Shown one piece after another: positions 33,285 through 42,590 of a DNA stretch of 64,000 bases. Under the pieces are notes generated by a model. The model saw nothing but the letters and a program-made list of their open reading frames with translations, made no database searches and was not told the origin of the DNA. This DNA comes from Curtobacterium sp. MCLR17_032. Lineage in GTDB: Bacteria; Actinomycetota; Actinomycetes; Actinomycetales; Microbacteriaceae. Location: NCBI RefSeq assembly GCF_003234795.2, contig NZ_CP126268.1, positions 2,914,001 to 2,978,000 of the forward strand. The letters run 5' to 3'. Numbering within the stretch: the first letter of the stretch is position 1; every line of letters begins with the position of its first letter. Both the position numbers and the translations under genes were made by a program.

Positions 33285-33426
33285 GCGACGCCCTGCCGGA
33301 CGCGAGACGTCACGCTGCCGTCGAGACGCCGCCCGGTCGCCGAGACGCCACGCTGCCGTCGAGACGCCACGCGGCCGTCGAAACGCCGCCCTGTCGTCGA
33401 GACGCCGCCACATCCGGCGGTGTCTC
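33285..33426. repeat. Tandem array with a 19-bp period, ending in a hairpin
   Basis: GAGACG-type motifs start at 33285 (GCGACG), 33304, 33323, 33342, 33361, 33380 (GAAACG) and 33399, exactly 19 bp apart. Typical unit: GAGACGCCACGCTGCCGTC. The last unit (33399) folds with GGCGGTGTCTC (33416-33426) into a hairpin. The array fills the gap between the Ala-rich gene and the NmrA-like gene. Confidence 0.85.
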
Positions 33427-33489
33427 GAGCACTCGGCACCGTCTCGGCGGCGCGAAGGCGTCCCAGCGCGCCCGAGGGTGCCCTCCGGG

Positions 33490-34389
33490 TCAGACCCCGA
33501 CGTGCGCCGCCAACACGTCCCGCACCGACGTCCACCCGTGCGGGCCGTAGCGGTCGTTGCGCACGTGCCGCAGCTCGGCCTCGCCGCTGAACATGCTCAC
33601 GAAGTACTGCATCCCCTGCCAGGCCGGGAAGGTCTCGTCCTCGGTCGACGACAGCCGCCGCCCGGTCCGTGCCATCGCGGACAGGAGGCCCGTGGTGCCG
33701 GCCCACTGCAGCCGGAACGTCCGCCCCGTGATCCGGGACATCGTGGCCGCCAGTTCCCGCGAGGTCACCCGGTCCCCCGCCACCTCAACGACCCGCGGGG
33801 CGTCGGCGTCGAGCGCCACGTGCGCGGTGACCCAGGCGACGTCGTCCTTCGTCGTGAAGTCGAGCACCTGGTCCGGCGATGACCAGAACAGCACGCGCTG
33901 CCGGTCGAACAGCACCAGCGGCGCCTGCCCGGTGAGCATGTCGGCGAAGGCGCCGTTGAGCACCGAGGTCGCCCGGATCGAGGCGGCGTCGACGTCGGCG
34001 GCGAACTCGCGGCGGAGCTCGAAGTTCCGGTTCGTCCCGGGCGTGACCGAGCGGTAGTCGGCGGCGTAGTCGGACGGCACGAAGCGCTGCACGCCGGCGT
34101 CCACGGCGGCGGCGAGCAGTGCCCGCTGCGCGTCGACGATGACCGAGCGGGTGCCGCTGACGGCCGAGACGACGACCTCGACGCCCTCGAGCGCCCGGAG
34201 CAGTGCGGCCCGGTCGGTGTAGTCGGCGACGACGACCTCGACCCGGTCCTGCCCGGCGAACTGCTCGGCGGCACGGCTCGAGGCCCCGCGGGTGAGGACG
34301 CGCACGTGCGTGTCGTGGAGCAGGAGTTCGCGGACGATGCGCGAACCGAGGTCGCCGGTGGCACCGGCGACGAGGACAGAGGTGGTCAT
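33490..34389 (-). CDS. NmrA-like NAD(P)-binding protein
   Basis: A 299-residue atypical short-chain dehydrogenase. The nucleotide motif VLVAGATGDLGSRIVRELL is at residues 5-23; VVVADYTDRAALLRALEGVEVVVSAV follows; FVPSDYAADY near 110 is typical of NmrA/isoflavone-reductase-like proteins, which lack the full Tyr-Lys catalytic set and often act as redox sensors or reductases. It lies 10 bp after oleD, but its own -10 box overlaps the oleD stop codon, so it need not belong to the olefin operon. Confidence 0.8.
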   Translation of the reverse strand: MTTSVLVAGATGDLGSRIVRELLLHDTHVRVLTRGASSRAAEQFAGQDRVEVVVADYTDRAALLRALEGVEVVVSAVSGTRSVIVDAQRALLAAAVDAGVQRFVPSDYAADYRSVTPGTNRNFELRREFAADVDAASIRATSVLNGAFADMLTGQAPLVLFDRQRVLFWSSPDQVLDFTTKDDVAWVTAHVALDADAPRVVEVAGDRVTSRELAATMSRITGRTFRLQWAGTTGLLSAMARTGRRLSSTEDETFPAWQGMQYFVSMFSGEAELRHVRNDRYGPHGWTSVRDVLAAHVGV

Positions 34390-34396
34390 GTCCACC

Positions 34397-34402
34397 ACGC
34401 TA
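34397..34402 (-). promoter_or_regulatory. -10 box, leaderless promoter of the NmrA-like gene
   Basis: TAGCGT ends 7 nt before the ATG at 34389. Its first three bases (34402-34400) are the TAG stop codon of oleD. Confidence 0.55.
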
Positions 34403-35389
34403 CGGACGGCGGATGTGCCCGTCCGCATCGGCTGCGGCGGCGAGTGCGCGCAGTCCCTGGTCGATCGAGACGGACGGCGTCCAGTCGAGGTCCGACCGGG
34501 TGCGGCGCTGGTCGAACCAGTGCGAGGTGGAGAGCTGTTCGGCGAGGAACCGGGTCATCGGCGGTTCGTCGGTGCCGGGGCGGACACGCCAGACGGCCTC
34601 GATCGCAGACCCGGCGACGCGGGCCAGCGCGGCCGGCAGGTGCCACCGCGGCGCGGCGACGCCGGAGGCCGTGCAGATGCCGGCGAGGAGCTCCCCGACC
34701 GGACGCGGTTCCCCGTTCGTCACGACGTACGCCTGGCCGTGGACGGCCTCGGCACGGTGCAGCGCGGCGACCATCGCGGTGGCGGCGTTGTCGACGTAGC
34801 AGGTGTCGATCAGGGCCGCGCCGGAGTCCAGGACCGGCAGGCGTCCGCTCCGGGCCCGGTCGACGATGCGGCCGACGAGTTGCTCGTCGCCCGGCCCCCA
34901 CACCAGGTGCGGGCGGACGGCGACGACCGCGAAGCCGGGGGCGTCGGCGGCCAGCGCCAGGCGTTCGGCGGCGGCCTTGGTCCGGGCGTAGTCGCCGCGG
35001 GCGGTCTCCGGGGACGCCGGGGTGGCGTCGTCGCCGGCGATCGACGCCCCGGTGTGGGCGACGGAGGGCGACGAGACGAACACGAAGCTGGCCGCTCCTC
35101 CGGCACGGGCGGCGGCGAGCAGGTCGCGCGTCCCGTCGACGTTGACCCGCTCGAAGTCGGCGGGGTCCCCGGCGAGGGACACCTTGGCGGCCAGGTGCAC
35201 GACCGCCTCGACCCCGTCGACCGCGGAACGGACCGCTGCCGGGTCGGTCATCGTGCCGAGCACGTCGATGACGCCGTCGACACCGGAGGGCCGACGCTGG
35301 AACGTCCGGACCTCGTGCCCGGCGTCCCGGACGGCAGCGGCGACCGCGCGGCCGAGGAAGCCGCTCGCGCCGGTGACCAGCACCCTCAC
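34400..35389 (-). CDS. oleD: OleD, 2-alkyl-3-ketoalkanoate reductase (olefin biosynthesis)
   Basis: A 329-residue extended SDR of the 3-beta-HSD group. The NADPH site is VLVTGASGFLGRAVAAAV at residues 3-20; the catalytic pair is in DYARTKAAAERLA (YxxxK) near residue 143, with Ser in FVFVSSPSVAH. In the Ole pathway OleD reduces the beta-keto acid from OleA to a beta-hydroxy acid. Assignment rests mainly on the operon: oleA, oleBC and oleD overlap by 4 bp each (GTGA, ATGA). Confidence 0.87.
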   Translation of the reverse strand: MRVLVTGASGFLGRAVAAAVRDAGHEVRTFQRRPSGVDGVIDVLGTMTDPAAVRSAVDGVEAVVHLAAKVSLAGDPADFERVNVDGTRDLLAAARAGGAASFVFVSSPSVAHTGASIAGDDATPASPETARGDYARTKAAAERLALAADAPGFAVVAVRPHLVWGPGDEQLVGRIVDRARSGRLPVLDSGAALIDTCYVDNAATAMVAALHRAEAVHGQAYVVTNGEPRPVGELLAGICTASGVAAPRWHLPAALARVAGSAIEAVWRVRPGTDEPPMTRFLAEQLSTSHWFDQRRTRSDLDWTPSVSIDQGLRALAAAADADGHIRRP

Positions 35390-38142
35390 GGGCGGGTCAT
35401 CCGTCCCCCGGCGAGCACCGACGACGACCAGCGGGAGAGCCGCGCCCGGTCGACCTTGGAGTTGTGCCGGATGTCGGTCGGCAGCACGGGCACGACGAGG
35501 ACCGCGGCGACCGGTACCCCGGCGGCAGCACGGACCGCGTCGGCGAGTGCGGGCGCAGCCGGGCCGGGGCGTCGTGCGGCCGGGACGGTCTCGACGACGG
35601 CGACGACCTGCTGCGTGCCGGCCGGACCGATGCCCGCGATGCCGACACGGCCGATGCCGGAGACCCGTTCGATGCGCTGTTCGGGGCCGACCGGTGTGAC
35701 GACGCCGTCCGGGGTGGTCACCACGTGCTGCATGCGGCCCTCGACCCAGAGCTGGCCGGAGGCGTCGAGGTGCCCGACGTCGCCGGTGCGGTGGCCGCGC
35801 GGGTCGCTGACGCCGAGGCGCGAGGCCCGGTCGGTCCGCCAGAGCCGGTCGTAGTGGTCGCGCACGTGCGGGGCGACGACGACGATCTCGCCGGTGACGT
35901 CGGGCGCCTCGGTCAGTGCTCCGGTCGCGCGGCCGTCGGCGTCGAGCGGGGCGATCCGCACCCGCACCGACGCAGCCGGCCGGCCGACGCAGATGCCCTC
36001 GGCCCCGGACGCCCCGGCAGCGCGGACACCGTCCAGGTCGACGTCCGTCATGAGCAGCCCCTCGGTCATGCCGTAGGGGGTGTGCGCGCTGGCGTTGGGC
36101 ATCAGCTCGGTCGCCGCGGTGAGCAGCGCAGCGGACACCGGGGCGCCGGCGGACAGGAACAGCCGGACCCGGCCGAGGGCGCGCCGGTCGTCGTCGGTCA
36201 GGGCGTAGGCCGTCGCGACCACGTTCGCCAGGGCCGCCGGCGAGAGGAACACCACGGTGGCGTCGGCCGCCCCGACGGCGTCCGCGACCGCACGGGCGGT
36301 CAGGGTCCGGGGTGCGGTGACGTCCATGTCGGGAGCGACCGAGCGGGCGCCGAGGGCGGGGCCGAGCAGCGCGAACGGTGCGAAGCCCGCCACCAGGCCG
36401 GTGCCGACACCGACGTCGTACTGGCCGGCGAGGGCGTCCCGCACCGCGCCGAGCTGCCCGTGCGTGTACACGACGCCCTTCGCGGGGCCGGTCGACCCGG
36501 AGGTGAACAGGACCGCGGCCGGGGCGTCGGCAGCGGGAGCTTCCGGCAGCGCGGAACCGGCGGCCAGGCGTGCGGCACCGCGACGGGCGACGGCGGCGAG
36601 GGTGTGCTCGACCCGCAGCGCCCGACGAGCGGGGGCGGGCAGGGCCACGGTCGCGATCCGGCGTCCGGGCCAGCCGAGGGCCCGCGCCGCGGCGAGTCCG
36701 GGCAGGGCACCGATGATCCAGTCGGGACGGGCCCCACGGACGGCGCGGGTCAGACCGCCGAGTCCGAGTCCGGCGTCCGCGACCACGACGACCGCGCCGA
36801 TCCGGATGCAGGCGTAGAGGGCGGCGGTCAGGTCAGCACCGGGGGTCACCAGGAGCGAGACCCGGTCGCCGTGTCGGACGCCGAGGTCGAGCAGTCCGGC
36901 GGCGACCTCGTCGATGCGTCGGGCCAGCAGCCGCCAGGTGATCGTGCGGGTCCCGCCGGGTGCGGCCATCTCGACCAGGGCCGGCTCGTCGCTGTCGCGG
37001 AGCTCGGTCAGGTGCGTCCAGAGCGGGCGGTGGGTGCTGTCGGCGTCGGACTCGCGGTCGGGCGCGTCCGTGTCGGCGCCGGCGCCGGTGTCGGCATCGG
37101 CGTCGGCCGGGAGGCCCGGGTCGGCCGGGGTGGGCGCGGTGCCGTCCGGCAGGTGGTCGCCGAGCCAGTCGAAGACCGTCCCGGCGACGTCGGCGTCGTC
37201 CGGCAGCAGGTGTCCGGCACCCTCGAAGCGGTGCACGTCGGCCTGCGGCAGCCGGGCGGCGAGGTCGTCGAGGTAGCGCTCGAGGAACACCGGGTCGCGC
37301 GGCCCCCAGAGGAGCAGGGCGGGGACCTGCAGCGCAGCGACCCCGGCAGCGATGCGGTCGAGTTCGACCGCGCTCGGGTGGGACGCGTCGACGGGGATGT
37401 CCGCGACGAACCCACCGACCGCACCCCGTCGGGCAGCACCGCGGTAGGGCGCCCGGTAGGCGTCGGCGGTGGCCCGGTCGAGCTTCGGGTGCGCGATCGC
37501 CAGGGTGGTCTCGATGAACGCCGGGGTGATGACCGTGGCTCGCCCGAGCAGCTGCGGGCGGAGCGCCAGACGGAGCGGAGCCGGGATCGGGGCGTCCGCG
37601 CTCTGGTGCACGGCGGTGTTGCAGGTCGTCACCGCGACGACGAGGTCCGGGTGGTCGACGGCCCAGCCGAGGGAGACGACACCGCCCCAGTCGTGGCCGA
37701 GCGTGACGACGGGGCCCGCGAGCCCGAGCTCGTCGGTCAGCGCGCCGAGGTCGGCGACCCGGTCGGCCAGGCGGTGGTCGACGCCGGTGCGCTCCGAGAA
37801 GCCCATGCCGAGCTGGTCGACGGCGACGACGCGCCAGGCCGGGCCGCCGGCAGCGGCGACCGCGAGCGACTTCGCGACGACGGATCGCCACAGGTAGGAC
37901 CAGGTCGGGTTGCCGTGCACGCAGAGCAGCGTGCCGACGGGCTCGACGCCGAGTGCGGTCAGGGACGCGGCCGTGTCGAGGAGGTGCCAGGTGCGCGCGG
38001 GGCGAGCCGGGCCTCCCGGACGATCCGACGGCGATGCCGGGACCGTGACCAGGCGGGACCAGGCCGGGTCGAGTCCGGGCAGGGGCGGCGGGAGCGTCGC
38101 CGGAGCCGTGCTCGTGGCGACGCGGGGCAACCGCGGTGTCAC
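35386..38142 (-). CDS. oleBC: OleB-OleC fusion: beta-lactone decarboxylase and beta-lactone synthetase
   Basis: A 918-residue fusion. Residues about 1-320 are an OleB, haloalkane-dehalogenase-like alpha/beta hydrolase: CVHGNPTWSYLWR, nucleophile Asp in TLGHDWGGVVSLGW, and His in FEGAGHLLPDD; it removes CO2 from a beta-lactone to give a cis-olefin. A linker rich in Asp/Ala/Thr (about 320-365) follows. Residues about 365-918 are OleC, an ANL-superfamily enzyme (LFTSGSTGPAKGVVYTHG, TPYGMTEGLL, GHRTGDVGHL) that closes the beta-hydroxy acid to a beta-lactone with ATP. Such fusions are known from actinobacteria. The GTG start overlaps the oleA stop (GTGA). Confidence 0.9.
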   Translation of the reverse strand: MTPRLPRVATSTAPATLPPPLPGLDPAWSRLVTVPASPSDRPGGPARPARTWHLLDTAASLTALGVEPVGTLLCVHGNPTWSYLWRSVVAKSLAVAAAGGPAWRVVAVDQLGMGFSERTGVDHRLADRVADLGALTDELGLAGPVVTLGHDWGGVVSLGWAVDHPDLVVAVTTCNTAVHQSADAPIPAPLRLALRPQLLGRATVITPAFIETTLAIAHPKLDRATADAYRAPYRGAARRGAVGGFVADIPVDASHPSAVELDRIAAGVAALQVPALLLWGPRDPVFLERYLDDLAARLPQADVHRFEGAGHLLPDDADVAGTVFDWLGDHLPDGTAPTPADPGLPADADADTGAGADTDAPDRESDADSTHRPLWTHLTELRDSDEPALVEMAAPGGTRTITWRLLARRIDEVAAGLLDLGVRHGDRVSLLVTPGADLTAALYACIRIGAVVVVADAGLGLGGLTRAVRGARPDWIIGALPGLAAARALGWPGRRIATVALPAPARRALRVEHTLAAVARRGAARLAAGSALPEAPAADAPAAVLFTSGSTGPAKGVVYTHGQLGAVRDALAGQYDVGVGTGLVAGFAPFALLGPALGARSVAPDMDVTAPRTLTARAVADAVGAADATVVFLSPAALANVVATAYALTDDDRRALGRVRLFLSAGAPVSAALLTAATELMPNASAHTPYGMTEGLLMTDVDLDGVRAAGASGAEGICVGRPAASVRVRIAPLDADGRATGALTEAPDVTGEIVVVAPHVRDHYDRLWRTDRASRLGVSDPRGHRTGDVGHLDASGQLWVEGRMQHVVTTPDGVVTPVGPEQRIERVSGIGRVGIAGIGPAGTQQVVAVVETVPAARRPGPAAPALADAVRAAAGVPVAAVLVVPVLPTDIRHNSKVDRARLSRWSSSVLAGGRMTRP

Positions 38143-39212
38143 CAGCGCAGTTCCATCATCGCCGTGTTGATGCCGGAGCCGACACCGCCGAGGAACACGC
38201 GGTCGCCGGGGCGGATCGAGCCGCGGGCGACCTCGTCCGCCAGGGTGATCGGGATCGACGCCGGGCCGACGTTGCCGAAGCGTTCGTACGTGGTGGGGAC
38301 CTTGTCGCGCGGGACGCCGATCGCGGCGACGAACGCGTTCGTGTGCACGTCGGAGACCTGGTGCAGCACGTACCGGTCCATGTCGGTCCAGTCGAAGTGG
38401 GCGCGCGCTTCGTTCCAGGCGGCGACGACGAGCTCCATGCCGCCCTTGAGCAGCATCTTGGCGTCCGTGAACATGCCGTCGACGCTGCCGACGCACAGGT
38501 CGTACCACTGGGTCGCCGCACGGGTGACACCACCGACGATGCGGTGGCCGGTCGGGTGCAGGTCCGCCGGGCCGAGCACGGCCGCGGCGGCACCGGAGCC
38601 GAGCGTCAGGCTGGCGAACTCGCTCATGAAGTCCTTGCGGTTCCGGCCGCCCTGGTTCAGGCGGTCGATGGTGTTGAGCTGCACCTGGTCGGCGTCCTCG
38701 CCGTCGACGACGAGGGCGTACTTGATCTGGCCGGAGTCGATCATGCCGGCGGCGACGCTCATGGCGTTGACGAAGCCCAGGCAGGCGTTCGCGATGTCGA
38801 AGTTGATCGCCGACGTCGGCAGGCCCAGACCGTGGTGCAGTCGCACGGCCACCGAGGGCTCGAGGTGCGGACGCGTCACCGAGGTGTTGATGAGCAGGCC
38901 GACGTCCTCGGGCTTGATGCCCGCGGCGGCCATGGCACGACGTCCGGCGTCGATCGCGGCGTCCTGGAAGGACTGGTTCTCACCCCAGTTGCGGCGCTCC
39001 CGCACGCCGGCGACGCGCTCGAGCAGACCCATCGGCAGGCGGAGACGACGGAGCACGCCGCCGAGCTTCTCCTCGATGTCCGCGGAGGTGGTCACGCGGT
39101 CCGCGACGGTGGTCTCGACGGCCAGGACAGCGGCGTTGCGGAAGCGGACGGTCGCGTTGCCGGGTCGCTCCGTCTCGGCGCTCGGGGTGTCCTGCTGAGG
39201 CCGCTCGGTCAT
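38139..39212 (-). CDS. oleA: OleA, thiolase-fold fatty acyl-CoA condensing enzyme
   Basis: A 357-residue KAS III-like enzyme that joins two fatty acyl-CoAs head-to-head to start long-chain olefin synthesis. The nucleophile is Cys144 in NFDIANACLGFVNAMS; Glu118 in TRPHLEPSVAVRLHHGLG corresponds to the catalytic Glu of Xanthomonas OleA (Glu117, Cys143), which separates OleA from ordinary FabH. The His/Asn pair is in VLHQVSDVHTN and RFGNVGPASIPITLADE. First gene of the oleA-oleBC-oleD unit. The product would be a long-chain internal alkene in the membrane. Confidence 0.92.
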   Translation of the reverse strand: MTERPQQDTPSAETERPGNATVRFRNAAVLAVETTVADRVTTSADIEEKLGGVLRRLRLPMGLLERVAGVRERRNWGENQSFQDAAIDAGRRAMAAAGIKPEDVGLLINTSVTRPHLEPSVAVRLHHGLGLPTSAINFDIANACLGFVNAMSVAAGMIDSGQIKYALVVDGEDADQVQLNTIDRLNQGGRNRKDFMSEFASLTLGSGAAAAVLGPADLHPTGHRIVGGVTRAATQWYDLCVGSVDGMFTDAKMLLKGGMELVVAAWNEARAHFDWTDMDRYVLHQVSDVHTNAFVAAIGVPRDKVPTTYERFGNVGPASIPITLADEVARGSIRPGDRVFLGGVGSGINTAMMELRW

Positions 39213-39339
39213 GATCGTCACTTGCACATACTTCCGTATCGATGCTGGGTCTCCGTTGCGACTGCGCCGGACGGACCCCGGGAACGTCGTCGCCGTTGCC
39301 GATCCGGCAATCGTACTGGCCGTCCCCGAGCACCGGTGG

Positions 39340-39345
39340 GATGCT
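39340..39345 (+). promoter_or_regulatory. Possible -10 box of the methyltransferase gene
   Basis: GATGCT ends 6 nt before the ATG at 39352, suggesting a leaderless start. Confidence 0.45.
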
Positions 39346-39351
39346 GCGCGG

Positions 39352-40041
39352 ATGACCGCAGAACCCACTCCCGGCACGGATGCCGAGGCCTACTGGACCG
39401 ACCGCTACGGGGACGCCCCGATCTGGTCGGGGGCGCCGAACGCGTCACTCGTCGAGACGGTGGGACGACTCGCGCCCGACGGCGACCCGGCGGCAGCTGG
39501 CGTGGCATCTGGCGGCGCTGCTCGTGCGCGCCGGGCGCTCGACCTCGGCAGCGGTGAGGGCGGCGACGCGCTCTGGATGGCCGCGCAGGGGTGGCAGGTC
39601 ACCGCGGTGGACATCGCGGCGAACGCCCTCGCCCGCGGACGCGCCGAGGCCGAGCGCGTCGGACTCGGTGACCGGGTGACCTGGGTGCAGGCCGACCTGG
39701 CGACCTGGGACACCGACGACCGGTTCGACCTGGTCACGGCGTCGTTCCTGCACTCGTCGGTGTCGTTCCCCCGGGCCGCGGTGCTCCGTCGGGCGACGAC
39801 ACTCGTGGCACCCGGCGGGCACCTGGTCGTCGTCGGGCACGCCGGGTCCCCGTCCTGGGCGTCGCATGCCGAGCACGCGCACGCCGAACCCCTGGTCGGT
39901 CCGGCGGAGCAGGTCTCACAGCTCGCACTCGACGACGGTTGGGACGTCGAGGTTGCGGAGCTCCGCACCCGGCAGGTCACTGCACCGGACGGCAGCCCGG
40001 CGACGCTGGAGGACTCGGTGGTCCTGGTCCGGCGGCGCTGA
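39352..40041 (+). CDS. Class I SAM-dependent methyltransferase
   Basis: A 229-residue methyltransferase of the TehB/thiopurine-like type. It opens with AEAYWTDRYGDAPIWSGAPN, as in TehB-like proteins, then has the SAM motif ALDLGSGEGGDALWMAAQGWQVTAVDIA near residue 62, and post-motifs WVQADLATWDTDDRFDLVTASFLH and LVAPGGHLVVVGH. The acceptor is unknown; detoxification of an oxyanion or small molecule is possible. It is divergent from oleA and convergent with pgi, with a strong two-way hairpin after it. Confidence 0.85.
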   Translation: MTAEPTPGTDAEAYWTDRYGDAPIWSGAPNASLVETVGRLAPDGDPAAAGVASGGAARARRALDLGSGEGGDALWMAAQGWQVTAVDIAANALARGRAEAERVGLGDRVTWVQADLATWDTDDRFDLVTASFLHSSVSFPRAAVLRRATTLVAPGGHLVVVGHAGSPSWASHAEHAHAEPLVGPAEQVSQLALDDGWDVEVAELRTRQVTAPDGSPATLEDSVVLVRRR

Positions 40042-40076
40042 TGGCGGTCTCGGACCGCGGTCTGCGGCCCGTGACG

Positions 40077-40114
40077 CACGAGAGGCCCGTCGCCGGAGCG
40101 ACGGGCCTCTCGTG
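40077..40114. terminator. Two-way terminator between the methyltransferase and pgi genes
   Basis: A 17-bp perfect stem, CACGAGAGGCCCGTCGC (40077-40093) with its complement at 40098-40114, and a CGGA tetraloop. It lies 36 bp after one stop and 13 bp after the other. Confidence 0.75.
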
Positions 40115-40126
40115 TGCGGCGTCGGA

Positions 40127-41848
40127 TCAGCCGCGCAGCTCGAGGTACTTGGCGATGAGCGCCTTCGTCGACGAGTCCTGCGCGTCGAGGGCGTCCTGGT
40201 CGCCGTCGACCGCCGGGGCGACCTGCAGCGCGAGCTGCTTGCCGAGCTCGACACCCCACTGGTCGAACGAGTCGATGCCCCAGATGGTGCCCTCGGTGAA
40301 CACGATGTGCTCGTAGAGGGCGATCAGCTGGCCGAGGACGCTCGGGGTGAGCTCCGGCGCGAGGATCGACGTGCTCGGCTTGTTGCCGGTGAAGGTGCGG
40401 GCCGCGACGATCATCTCGTCGGTGGTGCCCTCGGCACGGACCTCGTCGGCGGTCTTGCCGAACGCCAGCGCCTTCGACTGCGCGAAGAAGTTCGCCAGGA
40501 ACAGCGAGTGGACGTCCTGGCCGGGCTGCACGGCCTTGCCGTCGCCGGTCTGGTCGGCGAGGGCGTGGGCGGGCTTCGCGACCGTGATGAAGTCGGCCGG
40601 GATCAGGCGCGTGCCCTGGTGGATGAGCTGGTAGAACGCGTGCTGGCCGTTCGTACCGGGCTCGCCCCAGAAGACCTCGCCCGTGTCGGTGACGACGTCC
40701 GAGCCGTCCCAGCGGACGCGCTTGCCGTTCGACTCCATGGTGAGCTGCTGCAGGTAGGCCGGGAAGCGGTGCAGGTACTGCGTGTACGGCAGGACCGCGT
40801 GGCTCTGGGCGCCGAGGAAGTTCGTGTACCAGACGTTGAGCAGGCCCATCAGGACGGGGACGTTCTGCTCGAGCGGGGCGGTGCGCATGTGCTCGTCGAT
40901 GGCGTGGAAGCCGGCGAGGAACTGCTCCCAGTTCTCCTGGCCGATCGCGATGACGACGCTGGTGCCGATGGCCGAGTCGACCGAGTAGCGGCCGCCGACC
41001 CAGTCCCAGAAGCCGAAGGCGTTCTCCGGGTCGATGCCGAACGCGGCGACCTTGTCGAGGGCGGTGGAGACGGCGACGAAGTGCTTCGCGACGGCGTCCT
41101 TCTTCTCGTCGTCACCGGCGTCGGCGAGGCCCAGGCCCGCCCAGAGCCACTGGCGCGCCAGACGGGCGTTCGTCAGGGTCTCGAGGGTGCCGAAGGTCTT
41201 CGACGCGACGATGAACAGCGTGGTCTCGGGGTCGAGGCCGACGGTCTTCTCGTGGATGTCGGCGGGGTCGATGTTCGAGACGAACCGGACCTCGAGCCCC
41301 TGCTGCACGTACGGCTTGAGGGCTTCGTAGACCATGACCGGGCCGAGGTCGGAGCCGCCGATGCCGATGTTGACGACGGTCTCGATGCGCTTGCCGGTGA
41401 CACCGGTCCAGGCGCCGGAACGGACCTGCTCGGCGAAGCCGTAGACCTTGTCGAGCGTGGCGTGCACGTCGGCGTCGACGTCCTGGCCGTCGACGGTCAG
41501 GGGTGCGGCGGGGACCAGGCCCTCGGTCGCCTTGGGTCGGCGGAGCGCGGTGTGCAGGACGGCACGGTCCTCGGTGACGTTGATGCGTTCACCGGAGATC
41601 ATCGCCTGGTAGCGCTCGGCGACGCCGGTGTCCTCCGCGACCTGCAGCAGTGCCTGCAGGACCTCTTCGGTCACCAGGCCCTTCGACAGGTCGACGGTCA
41701 GGTCCGCGGCCTGGAAGGTGTACTTCTCGGCACGACCGGGGTCGGCGTCGAACCACCCCCGGAGGTCCGGGGAGAAGCCGGCGGCGATGCCGTCGAGCTG
41801 CTTCCATCCTGCGGTCGATGTGGGGTCGACGGGTGCGGAATCGGTCAC
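40127..41848 (-). CDS. pgi: Glucose-6-phosphate isomerase
   Basis: A 573-residue cytoplasmic enzyme that interconverts glucose 6-phosphate and fructose 6-phosphate. Clear signatures are [18 protein letters not shown] near residue 160, [21 protein letters not shown] near 215, the Glu in [19 protein letters not shown] and [27 protein letters not shown] near 395, and a C-terminal Lys in [11 protein letters not shown]. The GTG at 41848 has a strong ribosome site (AGGAGGACC) and gives the usual family length. It stands alone. Confidence 0.97.
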   Translation of the reverse strand: MTDSAPVDPTSTAGWKQLDGIAAGFSPDLRGWFDADPGRAEKYTFQAADLTVDLSKGLVTEEVLQALLQVAEDTGVAERYQAMISGERINVTEDRAVLHTALRRPKATEGLVPAAPLTVDGQDVDADVHATLDKVYGFAEQVRSGAWTGVTGKRIETVVNIGIGGSDLGPVMVYEALKPYVQQGLEVRFVSNIDPADIHEKTVGLDPETTLFIVASKTFGTLETLTNARLARQWLWAGLGLADAGDDEKKDAVAKHFVAVSTALDKVAAFGIDPENAFGFWDWVGGRYSVDSAIGTSVVIAIGQENWEQFLAGFHAIDEHMRTAPLEQNVPVLMGLLNVWYTNFLGAQSHAVLPYTQYLHRFPAYLQQLTMESNGKRVRWDGSDVVTDTGEVFWGEPGTNGQHAFYQLIHQGTRLIPADFITVAKPAHALADQTGDGKAVQPGQDVHSLFLANFFAQSKALAFGKTADEVRAEGTTDEMIVAARTFTGNKPSTSILAPELTPSVLGQLIALYEHIVFTEGTIWGIDSFDQWGVELGKQLALQVAPAVDGDQDALDAQDSSTKALIAKYLELRG

Positions 41849-42044
41849 TTCGGTCCTCCTGGACGCCAGAGCTGGACGGCCCGCAGACCTGGCGCAGCAT
41901 CGCGTCGCGGGCCGGGTCCGAGCGTAGTGCCGTTCCACCGACCTCGCGCACAGGACCGCATCGCCTGTGGAGAACACGGACACGCCGGACACGACTTCGT
42001 CAGGATCGTCGATCCGCGGACATTGCTGTAGTGAAGGAGGCACC

Positions 42045-42590
42045 GTGGACACCGAGACCGACACCGACGCAGACGTCGCCCTCACCCGACGACTGGCGGG
42101 CGGGGACCGCGCTGCGCTGGCGGACGCGTTCGACCGGTTCGCGCCGACGCTCACCCGCTACGCGTGGGCGCTGGCCGGCAGCCGGCAGGACGTCGAGGAA
42201 CTCGTGCAGGACACGTTCCTGACGCTCTGGCAGAAGGCCGACACCCTGCAGCTGTCGACGCGTGCGCTCCTCCCGTGGTTGCTGGTGGTCTGCCGGAACC
42301 ACGCACGCAACCAGGCCCGGGCGGTCGCGGGACGGGCCGCCGACGAGCTGCCCGCCGAACTCGCGGTGCCGGAGGCCGACCAGGAGGCCCGTGAGCGCCT
42401 CCGGTGGGTCCGTGACGAGATCGACGCACTCCCGCCGCTCGACCGGCGGATCTGCGAACTCTGCCTGATCGAGGGCCACTCGTACACCGAGGCGGCCGCG
42501 ATGCTCGGGCTGAGCGTCGGCGCCGTCACCCAGCGGGTCTCCCGCTCCCGAGCACGACTGAAGAAGGCGGTGACGCACGATGAACACTGA
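42045..42590 (+). CDS. ECF (group 4) RNA polymerase sigma factor
   Basis: A 181-residue sigma-70 factor lacking regions 1 and 3. Region 2 is [40 protein letters not shown] (about residues 25-65); region 4 is [47 protein letters not shown] (about 127-173). The GTG at 42045 follows AAGGAGG by 4 nt. The next gene starts inside its last codons, so the two are coupled; the partner lacks a recognisable zinc-finger anti-sigma domain. Confidence 0.92.
   Translation: MDTETDTDADVALTRRLAGGDRAALADAFDRFAPTLTRYAWALAGSRQDVEELVQDTFLTLWQKADTLQLSTRALLPWLLVVCRNHARNQARAVAGRAADELPAELAVPEADQEARERLRWVRDEIDALPPLDRRICELCLIEGHSYTEAAAMLGLSVGAVTQRVSRSRARLKKAVTHDEH

Noticed and set aside
33285..33426. CRISPR array
   Set aside because: The repeated unit is only 19 bp with no conserved repeat/spacer division, and there are no cas genes in the window.
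35464..39198. Very long open frame opposite the olefin operon
   Set aside because: It is the antisense shadow of oleA-oleBC-oleD, of low-complexity composition (Asp, Gly, Val, Arg), without family motifs. The minus-strand genes have clear active sites.
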